Assembly: GCF_022605165.1 (NCBI RefSeq)
Contig: NC_063077.1
Location: 1-64,000, forward strand
Direction of reading: 5' to 3'
Origin: Purpureocillium takamizusanense
Lineage: Eukaryota > Ascomycota > Sordariomycetes > Hypocreales > Ophiocordycipitaceae
DNA: 64,000 nucleotides
Position 1 is the first letter of the stretch. Every line of letters starts with the position of its first letter. Below the pieces are notes generated by a model that made no database searches, was not told where the DNA came from, and saw only the letters and a list, made by a program, of their open reading frames with translations. Below are positions 24,905-35,769 of this stretch, piece after piece. Position numbers and translations under genes: made by a program.

Positions 24905-26345
24905 TATTTTAGTAATAATAATAATAAAGTTATAAAAGGAAAGAAAGAAGCTTACTAAGCCTAAAAGGAAAGAGGTCCTTTTATAATTATACTATATTAA
25001 TAGTTATATAAGGCTTAAAGAGTAACTTAAGGTAAATAGTTATTATAATATTATTGACTTAATTAGCTATAAGTATATATAGGCTAGTAAGTAAGGCCTA
25101 CGCTAAAGGGGGTAAAGATACTTAATTAAAAGAAGTAGGGCTCTTATAAACGGACCTACCTACTATATAATAGGCGGTAATAAAAGCTAGCCGTATATAC
25201 TTACTTATAGGCCGCTAGGTATAAAGGTAAAGAAGCCCTTAATTAAAGGGCTCGAATAAAGGGTTATCGCGAGCCCCCTTATAGTAGCTAGGGCTAGCCT
25301 AGGGGGAGGGGGGGAGGGGGAGCGGGGGGGTAATATAAGGGGCTTAGCTTAATAAGAGCCTAAAGCGCGGCCTTAAGTATAATAACGCTATATATAGCTA
25401 GGACCCTATACTAACCTAGGCCTATAGCTAGTTATATAAGGCTATATATAGTAGGCGCCGTATATATAGGGGCTACTTAATATATAACCTTAATTTCCTT
25501 CCTTTATAGTATATTAAATATTAATAACTTAACTAGCTCTTATTATATAGCGCTAGCCCTATTATATTAAATCTTTTTTAATAAAATAACTATTACCTAT
25601 AAATAAAGTAGAAAGTAAAAGTAAGTTTTTTACTATTATATAAGTTAGAACTTTTATTTTAAATGCGTTTTTCTATATAATCTAACCTTATTTAAGGAGA
25701 GAGACTTTTACTATATAATATATAGCCTTAAGGTAAGCTAATAAGATATTTATAGATATTTTAGGCTGCTTTTTTATAGTAAAAATAGTCCTCGCTTTTA
25801 TTATTACTTAAAGACCCTAAATCTATATAAAACGGTATTATAGGCTATAGAATATATAATTACCTTAAAGAGAACCTTTTAATAATTATAGAACTAGGCT
25901 CTATCTTTATATAAGATAATACTCTTATATATAGAAGCGGTTTAGTCTAAAATTAACTATATAATTAAGCTTAAGAAAATAGGGCTTTCTTAAAGGAATA
26001 GCCGCTATATTTGCTTAACTTAAACCCGATCGAAAATATATAAAAGTTACTTAAAGAACGGATCTATAGTAAGTATCCGGAACTCTTAGATATATTAAGT
26101 AATAATTAATTAAAATAGCGGCTTTATAAAGCTATAGTCGAGATCTAAGAAGATTTTAAAGAAGAGCTCTTTTAAAAGCTAGTTAATAATATAACTAAGC
26201 GACTAGCTATAGTTATTAATATATACGGCTAGTATATTAAATATTAATTATACCGTTCGAAAGTGTAAGACTTAATAAATCTATTTATCTACTTTAATAA
26301 TTAATTAGGCTCGATTTAGCTGGGAAAACGCGATTTAGAGTTCTA
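24905..26345 (+). mobile_element. Tc1/mariner-type transposon remnant, RIP-mutated
   Basis: The plus strand from about 25,880 to 26,250 reads as the C-terminal half of a DDE transposase: GSIFI-DNT (catalytic QDN region), then a degraded PYSPDLNPIEN motif that now reads PLYLLNLNPIEN, then KLLKERIYSKYPEL. The aspartate of SPDLNPIEN reads as asparagine (AAC), a G-to-A change. Stops are TAA/TAG. The upstream part is too degraded to align by eye. A G-rich stretch (25,301-25,330) stands out from the AT-rich surroundings. Element ends are approximate. Confidence 0.7.
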
Positions 26346-26992
26346 TTATACGTTATAGTTATTGTCGCGGATACCTATAGTATTTCGAAATTAATTTATA
26401 CCTACTATACCTAGTAGTACTTACTATTCGCACAGATAGGAAAGTACCCATGGCCTTTATTTTACTTTTGGTTGGTCGCGTACTGTATAGGCCCCGAATA
26501 AAGGCGCGCAACCTACCTATTGCAGCCCACTGGGTACGGGGTTCGCAAATACCACGTAGCAGCACCACACAGCAGCATCACAGGCAACATTACGGCCACG
26601 CCTCTTAACGCGCCTCCCATGGCCACATAGCGAGCCCGCGGCAAGGGGTAGTAGACTATAGACGACGGCGGCCGAGGGCTTATATTAATAAAGTAACTAT
26701 AAGATTATATGACTAGTTATAAATAAAGCAAAAATAAGAGTCGAGGAATAATTAGCTATACCTATATACGGCTTGCATCCCGGCTAATTTCCTCGACGGG
26801 TTTGACCGTCCCTTTAAAGCCACTCCGAGCGCAAAATGGGAACGAGAAATTGCAGAGCAGGGCCAGACAGGATTTGCGAACGAACCAGCATATTGTATGG
26901 GGTGGATGGCTCATCTATAGGATAGACCCAAGCTACGAGACTGAAAAGCACAAGGCTGCGCATCGCTCATGTCCCTCAAGCTTCTCCCAGCT
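26346..26992. other. Edge of RIP block and 3' flank of the E1 gene
   Basis: Patchy: RIP-like sequence at 26,346-26,440 and 26,665-26,780, with GC-rich unmutated pieces between. No gene is supported. The 3' untranslated region of the E1 gene must lie just left of 26,993. Confidence 0.5.
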
Positions 26993-29900
26993 CTACACAG
27001 TGAACGCTTCACCCAACAAAGCATCCTCCTCTACGTCGTGAAGACTCTTGGTGCCCGCCGCAGTGCTGGCACTTGGCGCGCGTCCCGCGTACAATACCCC
27101 GTTCGCGCCGTACTGCTCCGTCTCGCGCAGCACATTGTCAAGGCGATCTCGCATAAAGTGCCATGCGCCACCGTTATGGTGCTCCTCCTGAGCCCAGACA
27201 AATGCCTTTGCGTTGGGGTACTGCCGCACATTGTCCATGACTTCGACCCACGGGAAGGGATGAAGCTGCTCCAGCCGAGTAATGGCAACGTTCCGGAGGC
27301 CCAGGGACTCGCGACGCTTGCATAGGGCGAAATACACCTGCCCCGTGCAGAAGATGACCCGCGAGATGGATTCCGGCGCGTCGATGGACTTGCCGTGCTC
27401 CGGGTCGCTAATGACTGGGGCGAAAGCCGACGACCCCATGAGCTGGGAAACGGTAGATCGGTTTTGCGGGTGTCGCAGCAAGGATTTGGAGAAGAATATG
27501 ATGAGTGCTGTCTACCATTAGCTTCTCGGCGTTCAAAGGATCCCTAGGTATGCAACTTACGTCTCTTATGTACCCTGAGTGCTTGCCGACGCAGTACGTG
27601 AAAATAATTCGCAGGCGTAGTCATGTACACAATGTCCATGTTAGCGTTTTGGTGCGGAGCGGCGAGGTCGGCGGGCCAATGTCTCCCCTCGTCGTTGCCG
27701 AGCATCAAGAACCTCTCTATGCGTGCCGACGAGTGTTCCGAACCCTGGCCATCATGTCCATGCGGCAGAGAGAGCACTAGCCCAGACTGATACTGCCACT
27801 TGCTCTCCCCAGACGTGAGGAAATTGTCGATGATGACCTGCGCGTTGTTGGCAAAGTCCCCAAACTGTGCTTCCCACATGACGAGCGACCGCGTATCCGC
27901 TAGGGTGATGCCGTACTCGAACCCCAGGGCTCCGAGTTCACCTAGTGGAGAGTTGGCGATGTCGAAGCGAGCCTGCGTGTCGCTCATGTGAGCCAGCGGT
28001 GTCCACGTCTTGCCCGTCACTTGATCATGCCATACTGCGTGCCGCTGGGAAAAGGTTCCGCGCTGGACGTCCTGGCCGGCCACACGCACGGATCGCCCCT
28101 CGAGGACCAGGCTTCCAAACGCCAATGCCTCGGCCGTAGACCAATCGACGATGCCCTGTTCAAAGAGCTTTTGCCTTCCTGAAAGGGCTCGCCGGAGGCC
28201 GGAATGGGTCTCGAAGCCGTCTGGCACGGTGGTGATCTTCTCCGTGATGGTGTTTAGGAAGTTCTGCTCTACGGACGTGGGGGGCTCCGGCCTTGAATGA
28301 GTTGGAGCCATTGCTGGCTGCGCAACGGGTGCCTTTTCCTGCTTGGCGATCGTTTCTTTGCTCGCGTCAAAGGCACGTTGCAGGCGATCCCACTCCTTGT
28401 TCAGTCGCTCGTCAATTTCCTGGCGAGTGCAAGTCCCTTCGCTTGTAAGCTTGTCGACATACTTCTCAAGCGGCGCAGTTTGCTTCGCCACCTGTTGATA
28501 CATGAGCGGCTGGGTGAAGCTGGGCTGGTCAAACTCGTTGTGGCCGTATTTACGGTAGCAGACCAAGTCGACGACAATGTCGGACCTGAACTCGGCGCGC
28601 CAGTCGGCAGCAACGCGACAGGCAAACGCAACAGCCTCGGCGTCGTCGGCGTTGACATGCAGGATCGGCGCGTTGATGAATTTGGCCAAGTCGGACGCGT
28701 ACGACGTCGACCGCGCGCAGTGAGCATCCGTGGTGAACCCGACCTGGTTGTTGACAATGAGCCTCACCGTCCCGCCGACGTCGTAGTCGGCCAGCCGCGA
28801 CAGGCCCAGAATCTCGTACACCATGCCTTGCCCGGCAAACGCGGCGTCTCCGTGGAGGGCGAGGCACATGATGCGGTCCTGGCCCGCGTCGCCGGCGAGC
28901 CGCTGTGTCGCAAACGCCTTTCCCGTCGCCACCGGGTCGACGGCCTCGAGATGAGAAGGGTTCGCCAGCACCGACAGCCCGACGCGGTTTCCCTGGGCAG
29001 ACGTATGTTGTCCTTCGTGGCCGATGTGAACCTTGACGTCTCCAGGCGTTCCGGGCACGATGTCTGACCGCAGTCCGGAGAAGGCCTCGAACAGGAGCTC
29101 GGGGGGCTTGCCGTATACACCTGCGAGCATGGTGAGACGGCCGCGATGGCAGCTCCCCATGATGACCTCTTGGATACCGTGAGAGTCGGCCGAGCGGTCG
29201 AAGATGGCTTGTATCGCTGGGGCCAGGCCCTCGGCGCCGTCCAGTCCGTAGCGTTTGTCGTGCGGGAATTTGACCGCCAGGAAACGCTCGAATGATGAGA
29301 CCGCAACGAGGCCATCGAGGATGCGGAGTTTGTCGTCCCGCGTAAACTGAATGGGCTGCGGGACTTGGAGCCTTTCTTGGAGCCATTCGCGTTTGGTCCG
29401 GTCTGGGATGTGCAGGTACTCAACCGCCAAGCTGCCGCAGAACGTCCTCTGGCACGCTGCGATGATTTCCCGTAAAGTCATGGAACTTCTGGTGCCAGTT
29501 GCGAAATGGGGCAGCAATTCCGGCCCCAGGGTGAAGGAGAGGTCGAGGTCCGCAGCTGTCAGCCCGTGATATGACAACTCAAGCTCTTCCAGGGGGTCGG
29601 GCCCGCCTGTGCTCGGACGAATCTCTCGAGCATCAAGTCGGATGCCCAGGGGGTCGGTCTTCGCAACATAATGGCCATGCGACTGGTATGCCCTCACTAA
29701 TCGGTGCACCGCGCCTTGTTTTGCGGTATCCGCGTGGATACCGATGTCTATTCCCTCTGCTGGTATGGCTCGTGGGGACAGACTCGGTCCCCAATGCTGC
29801 TTCACTTCTGTTGCGCTTGCCGACGACAATAGAGCGTCTGCGGCGCTCGTCGCGCAACGCTAGATGATGTCAGCCCTCGCGCGCGCAGACACGCTTCATA

Positions 29901-30102
29901 CGCCCGGGGAACGTACACTGCCCAGCTCCCCGACGGATTCTGTGGGTGTCGAAGCTCTTCTCACTGCATCGTAGGCGTGCCATGCTGAGCCATGAAGTCG
30001 TCTTGGCGGCGGAACAAGCTGCCTCGCTGGCTGCGTGCGCACCAGGTACCGCAGGGCATTGCGGCCACCAGCAGCAGCGCTGGGAATGCTGCTCAACAAC
30101 AT
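26993..30102 (-). CDS. kgd1: 2-oxoglutarate dehydrogenase E1 component, divergent paralogue
   Basis: Exons are 30102-29917, 29859-27561 and 27507-26993, with introns of 57 and 53 bases (GTACGT/GTAAGT donors), giving 999 residues. The thiamine-diphosphate enzyme decarboxylates 2-oxoglutarate and passes the succinyl group to E2 in the mitochondrial matrix. Exon 1 is an Arg-rich, Ser-rich mitochondrial targeting sequence. Typical E1o motifs follow: GSCHRGRL (around residue 300), HGDAAFAGQG (around 400), YRKYGHNEFDQPSFTQPLMY, and a C-terminal RLEQLHPFPW...EEHHNGGAW region ending in AGRAPSAS. The short N-terminal segment that in canonical E1o docks to the other subunits (the YxxEMYxxW type motif) is missing; residues 63-100 are a different sequence. 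It lies downstream of an E2 gene on the same strand. Because a core TCA gene is not expected in a subtelomere, I take it for a second copy. Confidence 0.9.
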
Positions 30103-30894
30103 GGCGTGTCAGATGCTGCTGTCGCAAGGTCGTCAACTGAAGCCACAACAATGTAAAGAAAGTCGGAGCTCATTGGTGTTGAAGCGTCGTCATTACTCTG
30201 CGCCGCATGGCCGCAGCTTAATGCCATCCATGCATCTGCATCGAGAGTTGCCGCAGCTTAGGCTACTAGGTGCGAGAGGGAGCAGCTACATTTACCTCGG
30301 GCCGTTGGTCTTCTCGAGCATTCTTCAAAAAAGTATGTACGTACAAAGCATGGCGGGCTGTTCTGCGCTCGGAGCAGCCCGCGCCCCCTCTTCTGACTCG
30401 TGTGTGACTACGGGTCGCCATTCCGAAGCGCGGGATGCCCCTCCGAGCACAGGGGCAGCCACTTCCAACACGATCGATCGTCCGCCTGGTCCAATGGTTG
30501 CAGCCCGATGCTGATGCTGATGCCGCTGACGGACATGGTCATCCCGTATGGGACCTGATGTAGAGCCGCACGCACAAGCTGGAGTGCAAATGGCACAAGT
30601 GCTGCTGTATACGACTCCATGTACGCGAATACAGTATGTGTGGACCTGATGAAGGCTGGATGAGCAGCCACCATAGACATCGTCTATCACGAAACCTGGC
30701 GACGGAACAAAAACCGCGTCTGGCTGGCACATGGACGAGATGAACATACTCCGTGACACGCCACTCTACTGGTCACCCGCGCATCGCCGTCTAATACACT
30801 TCTATAGACTATTTTCGCCTTCATGCCCCTTCGGAAAAGAAAGTCCAAGTACATGTAGTGGTACAGGGTGTGGTACATCTCGTTGCTCGGGGTC
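30103..30894. promoter_or_regulatory. Intergenic region between E2 and E1 genes
   Basis: This holds the promoter of the E1 gene and the 3' end of the E2 gene, both on the minus strand. No convincing frame is present. The 790-base gap means that the two genes have separate promoters. Confidence 0.5.
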
Positions 30895-32484
30895 TTAGAA
30901 GAGGAGCATTTTGGCAGGATCCTCAACATAACCCTTGACAAGGTTCAGAAACGATACGGCCTCGCGCCCATCAATTAACCGGTGATCGTAGGTCAACGTA
31001 ATGTACATCATCTGCGACACGGTCAGCTCGTTTTATTAATACGGTCAAGTGCGTCGCAGCGCAGATGAGATCAGGCTGGGAGGGCTCACGGGGCGAATCT
31101 CGGGCTTGCCGTCCACGGCCACAACGTCCTCTTTGATGGCGTTGATGTTGAAGACGGCCGCTTGCGGGTAGTTGATCAAGGGCGTGCCGAACATGGAGCC
31201 GAAAATACCGGGATTGCTGATGGAGAAGTTGCCGCCCTCGAGATCGTCCATTGTCAACTTGCCATCTCGCGCCTGCTCCTGGGGTCAGCAAACTGTGCTC
31301 ACTAGCAAGGCTGTCTTTATTTTTCACCTTCTTCGCCATCGCCCCAATGTCTCGCTCGATTTCCAGCACGTTCTTCGTCTCGCAGTCGCGCACGACGGGC
31401 GTGACGAGCCCCTTGGGCGTGGACACGGCGATGCTGATGTCGACGTAGTCGCGGTACGTGATGATCTCGCGACCGGTGTCGATGCTCGCGTTGATCTGCG
31501 GGATGCGCTGCGCGGCCAGCGTGGCCGCCTTGGCGAAGGCGCCCATGTAGCCCAGCTTGACGCCGTGAGACTCGGCGACGGCCTCCTTGTATTTGGCGCG
31601 CCAGGCCATGATGTTGCTCATGTCGACGCGCTGTACGGTGGTCAAGGAGGCGCACGTGTCTTGGGATTGCTTGAGTCGAGTCGCTATCGTCTTGCGCATG
31701 CGCGATAGTTTCTCCTGGCATGTAGTTGTCAGCATCTACTTGGCTTCTGGCCTAGCAGCCACAGCTGCCTCGGTCAGGGCGTGCGTGGGTGGGTTGGACG
31801 TACGGTACGCTCGCCACGCGTAGGGCGGTTGGCCGACTCGACGGAGGTGGACGGCGGTGCCCTGTCGTCATGCTGCTTCGTGTCGCGCTGTTCCGTTGCT
31901 GGGGACGGCTTGGCATGCTCAACAACGGGAGCTTCATCAGTCGGGCGTGCCGGTGTCGTGGACTCTGTCTGCGGTGTGGTGGCAGCGACGGGAGGCTGCT
32001 GGGTCGTCGCGGTCTCGGTCTTGTCCTTGCTCGTTGATGAAGCCTGCTGTGCGCCGGCCACGCCAGTCTCCAGCTGAACCAGATCCTGGCCGACCGTCAC
32101 CGTGTCTCCCTCCTGGACGAGCACCTTGGCGACGACGCCGGCCTCGGGAGCGTTGACCGACACGTCAATCTTGTCCGTCTCGATCGTGGCCAACTCCTCA
32201 TCGGGCTCGACGCGGTCGCCGACCTTTTTCAGCAGCTGCGATAGGGTGCCCTCGCTGATGGACTCGGCCATCTGAGGCACCTTGACGACGAGCTCGGCAT
32301 GTCGCATCAGCGACGTCGTAAACGCTCTCGACGACGTCGTCGACGACAATAGCGTAGGCAGCTGCTGGACAAGATGATCCTGACGGCATGACGACGGCCT
32401 GCATCGGGCGACTCGAGCGGCAGACGTGAGGTTGGCGGCGACATGTAGCTGCCGCCGCGCCGCCGCGTGAGTTTGGCGTAACAT
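30895..32484 (-). CDS. kgd2: Dihydrolipoyllysine succinyltransferase (2-oxoglutarate dehydrogenase E2)
   Basis: Exons are 32484-31804, 31714-31328, 31272-31090 and 31011-30895 (introns of 89, 55 and 78 bases, all phase 0), giving 455 residues, close to the usual length of fungal E2o. Order: mitochondrial targeting sequence (residues 1-60), one lipoyl domain with the lipoyl lysine in ETDKIDV at residue 105, a Thr/Pro/Ala linker to about 227 without a peripheral-subunit-binding domain (as usual for eukaryotic E2o), and the catalytic domain with DHRLIDG near the C-terminus, holding the active-site His and Asp. It moves the succinyl group from E1 to CoA. It is paired with the E1 gene downstream; no E3 gene is near, so the common E3 would be shared. 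The start was chosen at the ATG that opens the targeting peptide; the frame is open 27 codons further upstream. Confidence 0.92.
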
Positions 32485-33279
32485 TGGCAAGCTGTCGGGT
32501 GGGTGCGTGTGTGTGGTGGTGAGTAGTAACTTGGTAGGCAGTTGAGGCGTCCGCGCGAGCGTCACCTACCAACTTCGACAAGGTGGTACAGTAACTTGGT
32601 ACTAGTTGGAAGCGGCTGTGGTGGAAATGGACTCTCAGCTTCAAGCAATCAGAGATGCGTCAATTGGCATTTCCAAGGATTGGGCGTGGACAAACGAATC
32701 CTGCTGGCCAATTGAGCTCGGCTACTCACCCTCCCTGCCGTTGGCTGCCTTTGTGACACGATGGTGTTTTTTTTTCGTACCTAATGGCCGCCGACGCGCA
32801 AGTACTGTACTTGGTAGTGAACGCTGTCTGTTGGGAAACGCCGCTTTCTCGGCTACTTGACTCGATCGTTGCTTGGATTTCCGGTGGGGTCTCGTGTCAG
32901 CATGGGCCAACATCATGGGTACAAAACATCACGGGTACAACAGGTTTGAAGTCCAAAACGGTCCGTGCTTCGGGACAGTGAGTGGATTGTCGTGGATGGT
33001 AAATACCAAGCAAAAATAGAAAGTGTTGGCGACTCCAGAGGGGTTTTCAGCGTACCAGCTGCGAGAGAGGTTCATGTTCTCGCAGCTCCTCCAGCTCAAC
33101 TGCAAAGGAGCGTGTTCGTAATTTACAGCTCAATGGGTTGCTGGAGGATGAGAACCTGCCGTCCAGGGCAATCTGATATCCACAAAGATGGACTGGTCTC
33201 GGGGTCTTGGTAAGCATGGCAAACCAGACCGTTGGCGCGCATCATTGCTACACGTTCAGGTTTTCCCACACGAGCCTCA
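32485..33279. other. Intergenic region upstream of the E2 gene
   Basis: No supported gene; it contains the E2 promoter. The short overlapping frames on both strands have no motif. A minus-strand frame at 33123-33458 may be a frame-shifted continuation of the damaged regulator described next. Confidence 0.45.
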
Positions 33280-33945
33280 AGTCCCCCAGCAGCAAACGCG
33301 ACGGCATGAATCCCCGCCGGAGGACCAGCACCGCACCCTTCCGATCGACCGACGCCCAGGGAGACGAACATGCTCTTCAACCATTCCGAGAAACCACTGC
33401 CGTGATTCAAGCCCTCGGAGCGCCAACCTCTCCCACAAGAAACTGCCATGCCGTTCAATGCAAAGACGCAGCCCGTACAACGCTGATGATGAGGGTAGGA
33501 GGCAAACGTCGCTGTAAGCTAGCATAAACACCCCGGCGATGACCCCATCGCTGAGGTCAAGCTGGCGGATGGCGAGTCGCTTGCTGACCAGGCTCGCTGC
33601 CCCGTATGCGTGCCATGTCGCTTCGTGTGCGCCTGGATTTGCTTGGTGCCCGACGCCCCTGGCCATTGACGCCTCCAGCAGCGCAGGCCGTGAGACTAGG
33701 AGAGCTGCCCACTGGCTGTCGACAGCGGCCCCACGACAGCTCTGGCATGAGGGAACTACCAGAGCGCGATACTTGCGAAGCACTGACGTGGTCAGCGTAC
33801 GAGCGATGGGATTAGAGCAGCGGCCCTGGGGACGTACAGAACTGTATCGCGCGATCGAGACCTGTCGATTGCTGGAGAATTCTTGGGCGAGGTACGTTTC
33901 CGGGACGAATCTTGTCGTGGATGAAGGGATCTCGATTGACTTCTA
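33280..33945 (-). pseudogene. Fragment of a fungal transcription-factor-domain protein
   Basis: The minus strand is open from a TAG near 33,945 to 33,280 and reads like the regulatory middle region of Zn2Cys6-family proteins: RKYRALVVP, then a WAALLVSRPALLEASMARG segment, GHQANPGAHEATWHAYGAA and LSDGVIAGVFMLAYSD. There is no ATG before this conserved part and no zinc cluster. After the AYSD motif the similarity seems to continue in shifted frames (an LNGM-type and an LALRGLES-type piece). I therefore treat it as a decayed gene. An intron model joining an upstream ATG (33956) fails on phase. Confidence 0.4.
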
Positions 33946-34002
33946 GAGGCAATCATTTCCTTGATTAGAGTACAAAACTTATGTTGCAGCCCTGATCAAT
34001 GC

Positions 34003-35769
34003 TCATGTCTCGGTGACGCAGCGTCGGGTCGAGAAGCCATGTCCGTAGTCGGTGTTTTCCGACTCCGCATCGTGCGATGCTAGTAGCCGCCCATCACTTG
34101 GGACTCCTGGTGTGAGGCAATCCCTCACCTTGTCATTCAGTAGCCGCAGATGCCTCGAGCTGCCACCTAGCACCGTGCCGACAATCCGGACCAGCTCCAT
34201 GAGGTGCTCCCCTGGACTGACCTCCATGCCGCCGCCCGCGGTGACGAGAGCCGGCTGGAGTGCGATGACATCGGCAAGGGAGCAGGCAACGTCAAACACC
34301 TTTTCCAAGATGCCAACGCCGTTGGCCTCGAGGGCCTGCGAGGGAAGGCTGTGGGCGATGCCCACGACATCGCGCGCGATGATGACGGGATAGCGCAGCG
34401 ACATGCTGTCTTCGGGGGACGAGTTGGAAAGGAGAGTCTTGGTGACACAGAGCTGCCAGACAATGACCTTGAGCCACTGCTGCGAGATGAGGAGGTCGGC
34501 CTGCTGCATGGACACGCGGTCGGCCACGCGCGGCAGGGCAAAGGCGAGAACACGCTGTAGGCGCGCGAGATACGAGGACGATGCGGCCGCGACAGTCCCG
34601 GAAAGATTCCACACGGAGACGAAGTCGCTATCGAAGTTCTGGAACAAGGCGATGAGGTCGAGAAGGCCCGGCAGGATTTGACAGTCCGGGCCGTCGTCGT
34701 CGAGGGCGGGCAATGCGATGGTCGTGTGGAGAGTCAGTGGTCGGTGGCGCTGCAGCGCATACGCTCGCTCCGTGACGAAGAGCACCCAGAATACCCTCCT
34801 CGAAAACACGGCCAGCGACGGGTCCGTCATGGTCTCGTACGTGGACTCCTCATGGAGCCGGAGAACCTGCAGAATCGTCATGGCTTCCCGGAGGTGAAAC
34901 CACGCAGGGTTGCCTCTTCCCATGCAGAAATGGGCTGCGAAGAGGAAGAAGGACGTCTGGACGTCTATGAGGGAAGGGTTCGAGACGTGGCTGCAGGATA
35001 GACGAGCTCGAGATACTTCGGCGAGGAAGTGGTCTGCGCTGGGGAGAGCCGCTGGCATGCCATAGACAGAACTAGATGAGATTGGCGGCGGCGGTGGCGG
35101 CGACGCTGTCGAGGACGACGACGCGGATGAAGTAGACGACGATGGTGGTGGCGATGGCGACGACCAAGGAGACTCGGCCACGCCTTGCACGATGATCTCG
35201 GGTGACAGGACAATGACGGCGCAGCAGGCCATGATGAGAGCGTACTCGTCGGCTGCCAGAGCCGGCCGAGCCAGCGCCTCGTCGATGAGTTTTCGATCCA
35301 GGATCGGCGTGATGGGGTATTTGTGCGTGAAGAAGGCATTCATGCACCTCTTCATGACGCCTCGCGATACCTCTGTCGAAGGTTGAAACGTCGACGCGTG
35401 ACGATTCGACCTCGGAGGCGAAATCGTCGTAGTCCTCGTCGTCGTCGGTGTAGCACCAGGGCCGCGGCTCATCAGCCTCGAAACCTCTGCGCCGTCATCG
35501 TCGGCGGCGGCGACGGCGGCGGCAACGGCGCCACTACCGAGCGGCACCGCGTACGGGCGTCGCTCCGTCGCCGACCGCAATACCGCCTGCGCGCGCGCGA
35601 CACGGCGGCCGCCCTTGGGCCCCGTCTTCTTGGGGACGGCGAGGTAGGTGCAGGCGAGCGAGAGGGCGTCGCAGCCGGCGCAGGGACGGGTCCCGTCGCA
35701 GCGGACCTTGCGCGCGTGGCAGGCGTCACAGGCCTGCTTAACCTTGTGGGGCTTGCGGCGTGCTTGCAT
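34003..35769 (-). CDS. Zn2Cys6 transcription factor
   Basis: A single-exon model of 588 residues. The N-terminus has a complete binuclear zinc cluster with CX2CX6CX5CX2CX6C spacing (CDACHARKVRC...C), followed by a basic linker (KKTGPKGGRRVAR), a low-complexity Ser/Thr/Ala stretch, and the fungal regulatory middle-homology region starting near FTHKYPITPILDRKLIDEAL. It should be a nuclear DNA-binding regulator recognising CGG-type half sites. It lies upstream of the E2 and E1 genes on the same strand and might control them, but nothing in the sequence proves this. An intron in the Ser-rich part cannot be excluded. Confidence 0.88.
   Translation of the reverse strand: MQARRKPHKVKQACDACHARKVRCDGTRPCAGCDALSLACTYLAVPKKTGPKGGRRVARAQAVLRSATERRPYAVPLGSGAVAAAVAAADDDGAEVSRLMSRGPGATPTTTRTTTISPPRSNRHASTFQPSTEVSRGVMKRCMNAFFTHKYPITPILDRKLIDEALARPALAADEYALIMACCAVIVLSPEIIVQGVAESPWSSPSPPPSSSTSSASSSSTASPPPPPPISSSSVYGMPAALPSADHFLAEVSRARLSCSHVSNPSLIDVQTSFFLFAAHFCMGRGNPAWFHLREAMTILQVLRLHEESTYETMTDPSLAVFSRRVFWVLFVTERAYALQRHRPLTLHTTIALPALDDDGPDCQILPGLLDLIALFQNFDSDFVSVWNLSGTVAAASSSYLARLQRVLAFALPRVADRVSMQQADLLISQQWLKVIVWQLCVTKTLLSNSSPEDSMSLRYPVIIARDVVGIAHSLPSQALEANGVGILEKVFDVACSLADVIALQPALVTAGGGMEVSPGEHLMELVRIVGTVLGGSSRHLRLLNDKVRDCLTPGVPSDGRLLASHDAESENTDYGHGFSTRRCVTET

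Noticed and set aside
28297..29067. 256-codon plus-strand frame inside the E1 gene
   Set aside because: It is a shadow of the strongly conserved E1 coding strand.
33838..33956. Upstream ATG exon for the regulator fragment, with a GTACGT donor at 33837
   Set aside because: The join gives the wrong phase (2 where 1 is needed), so the start is not supported.
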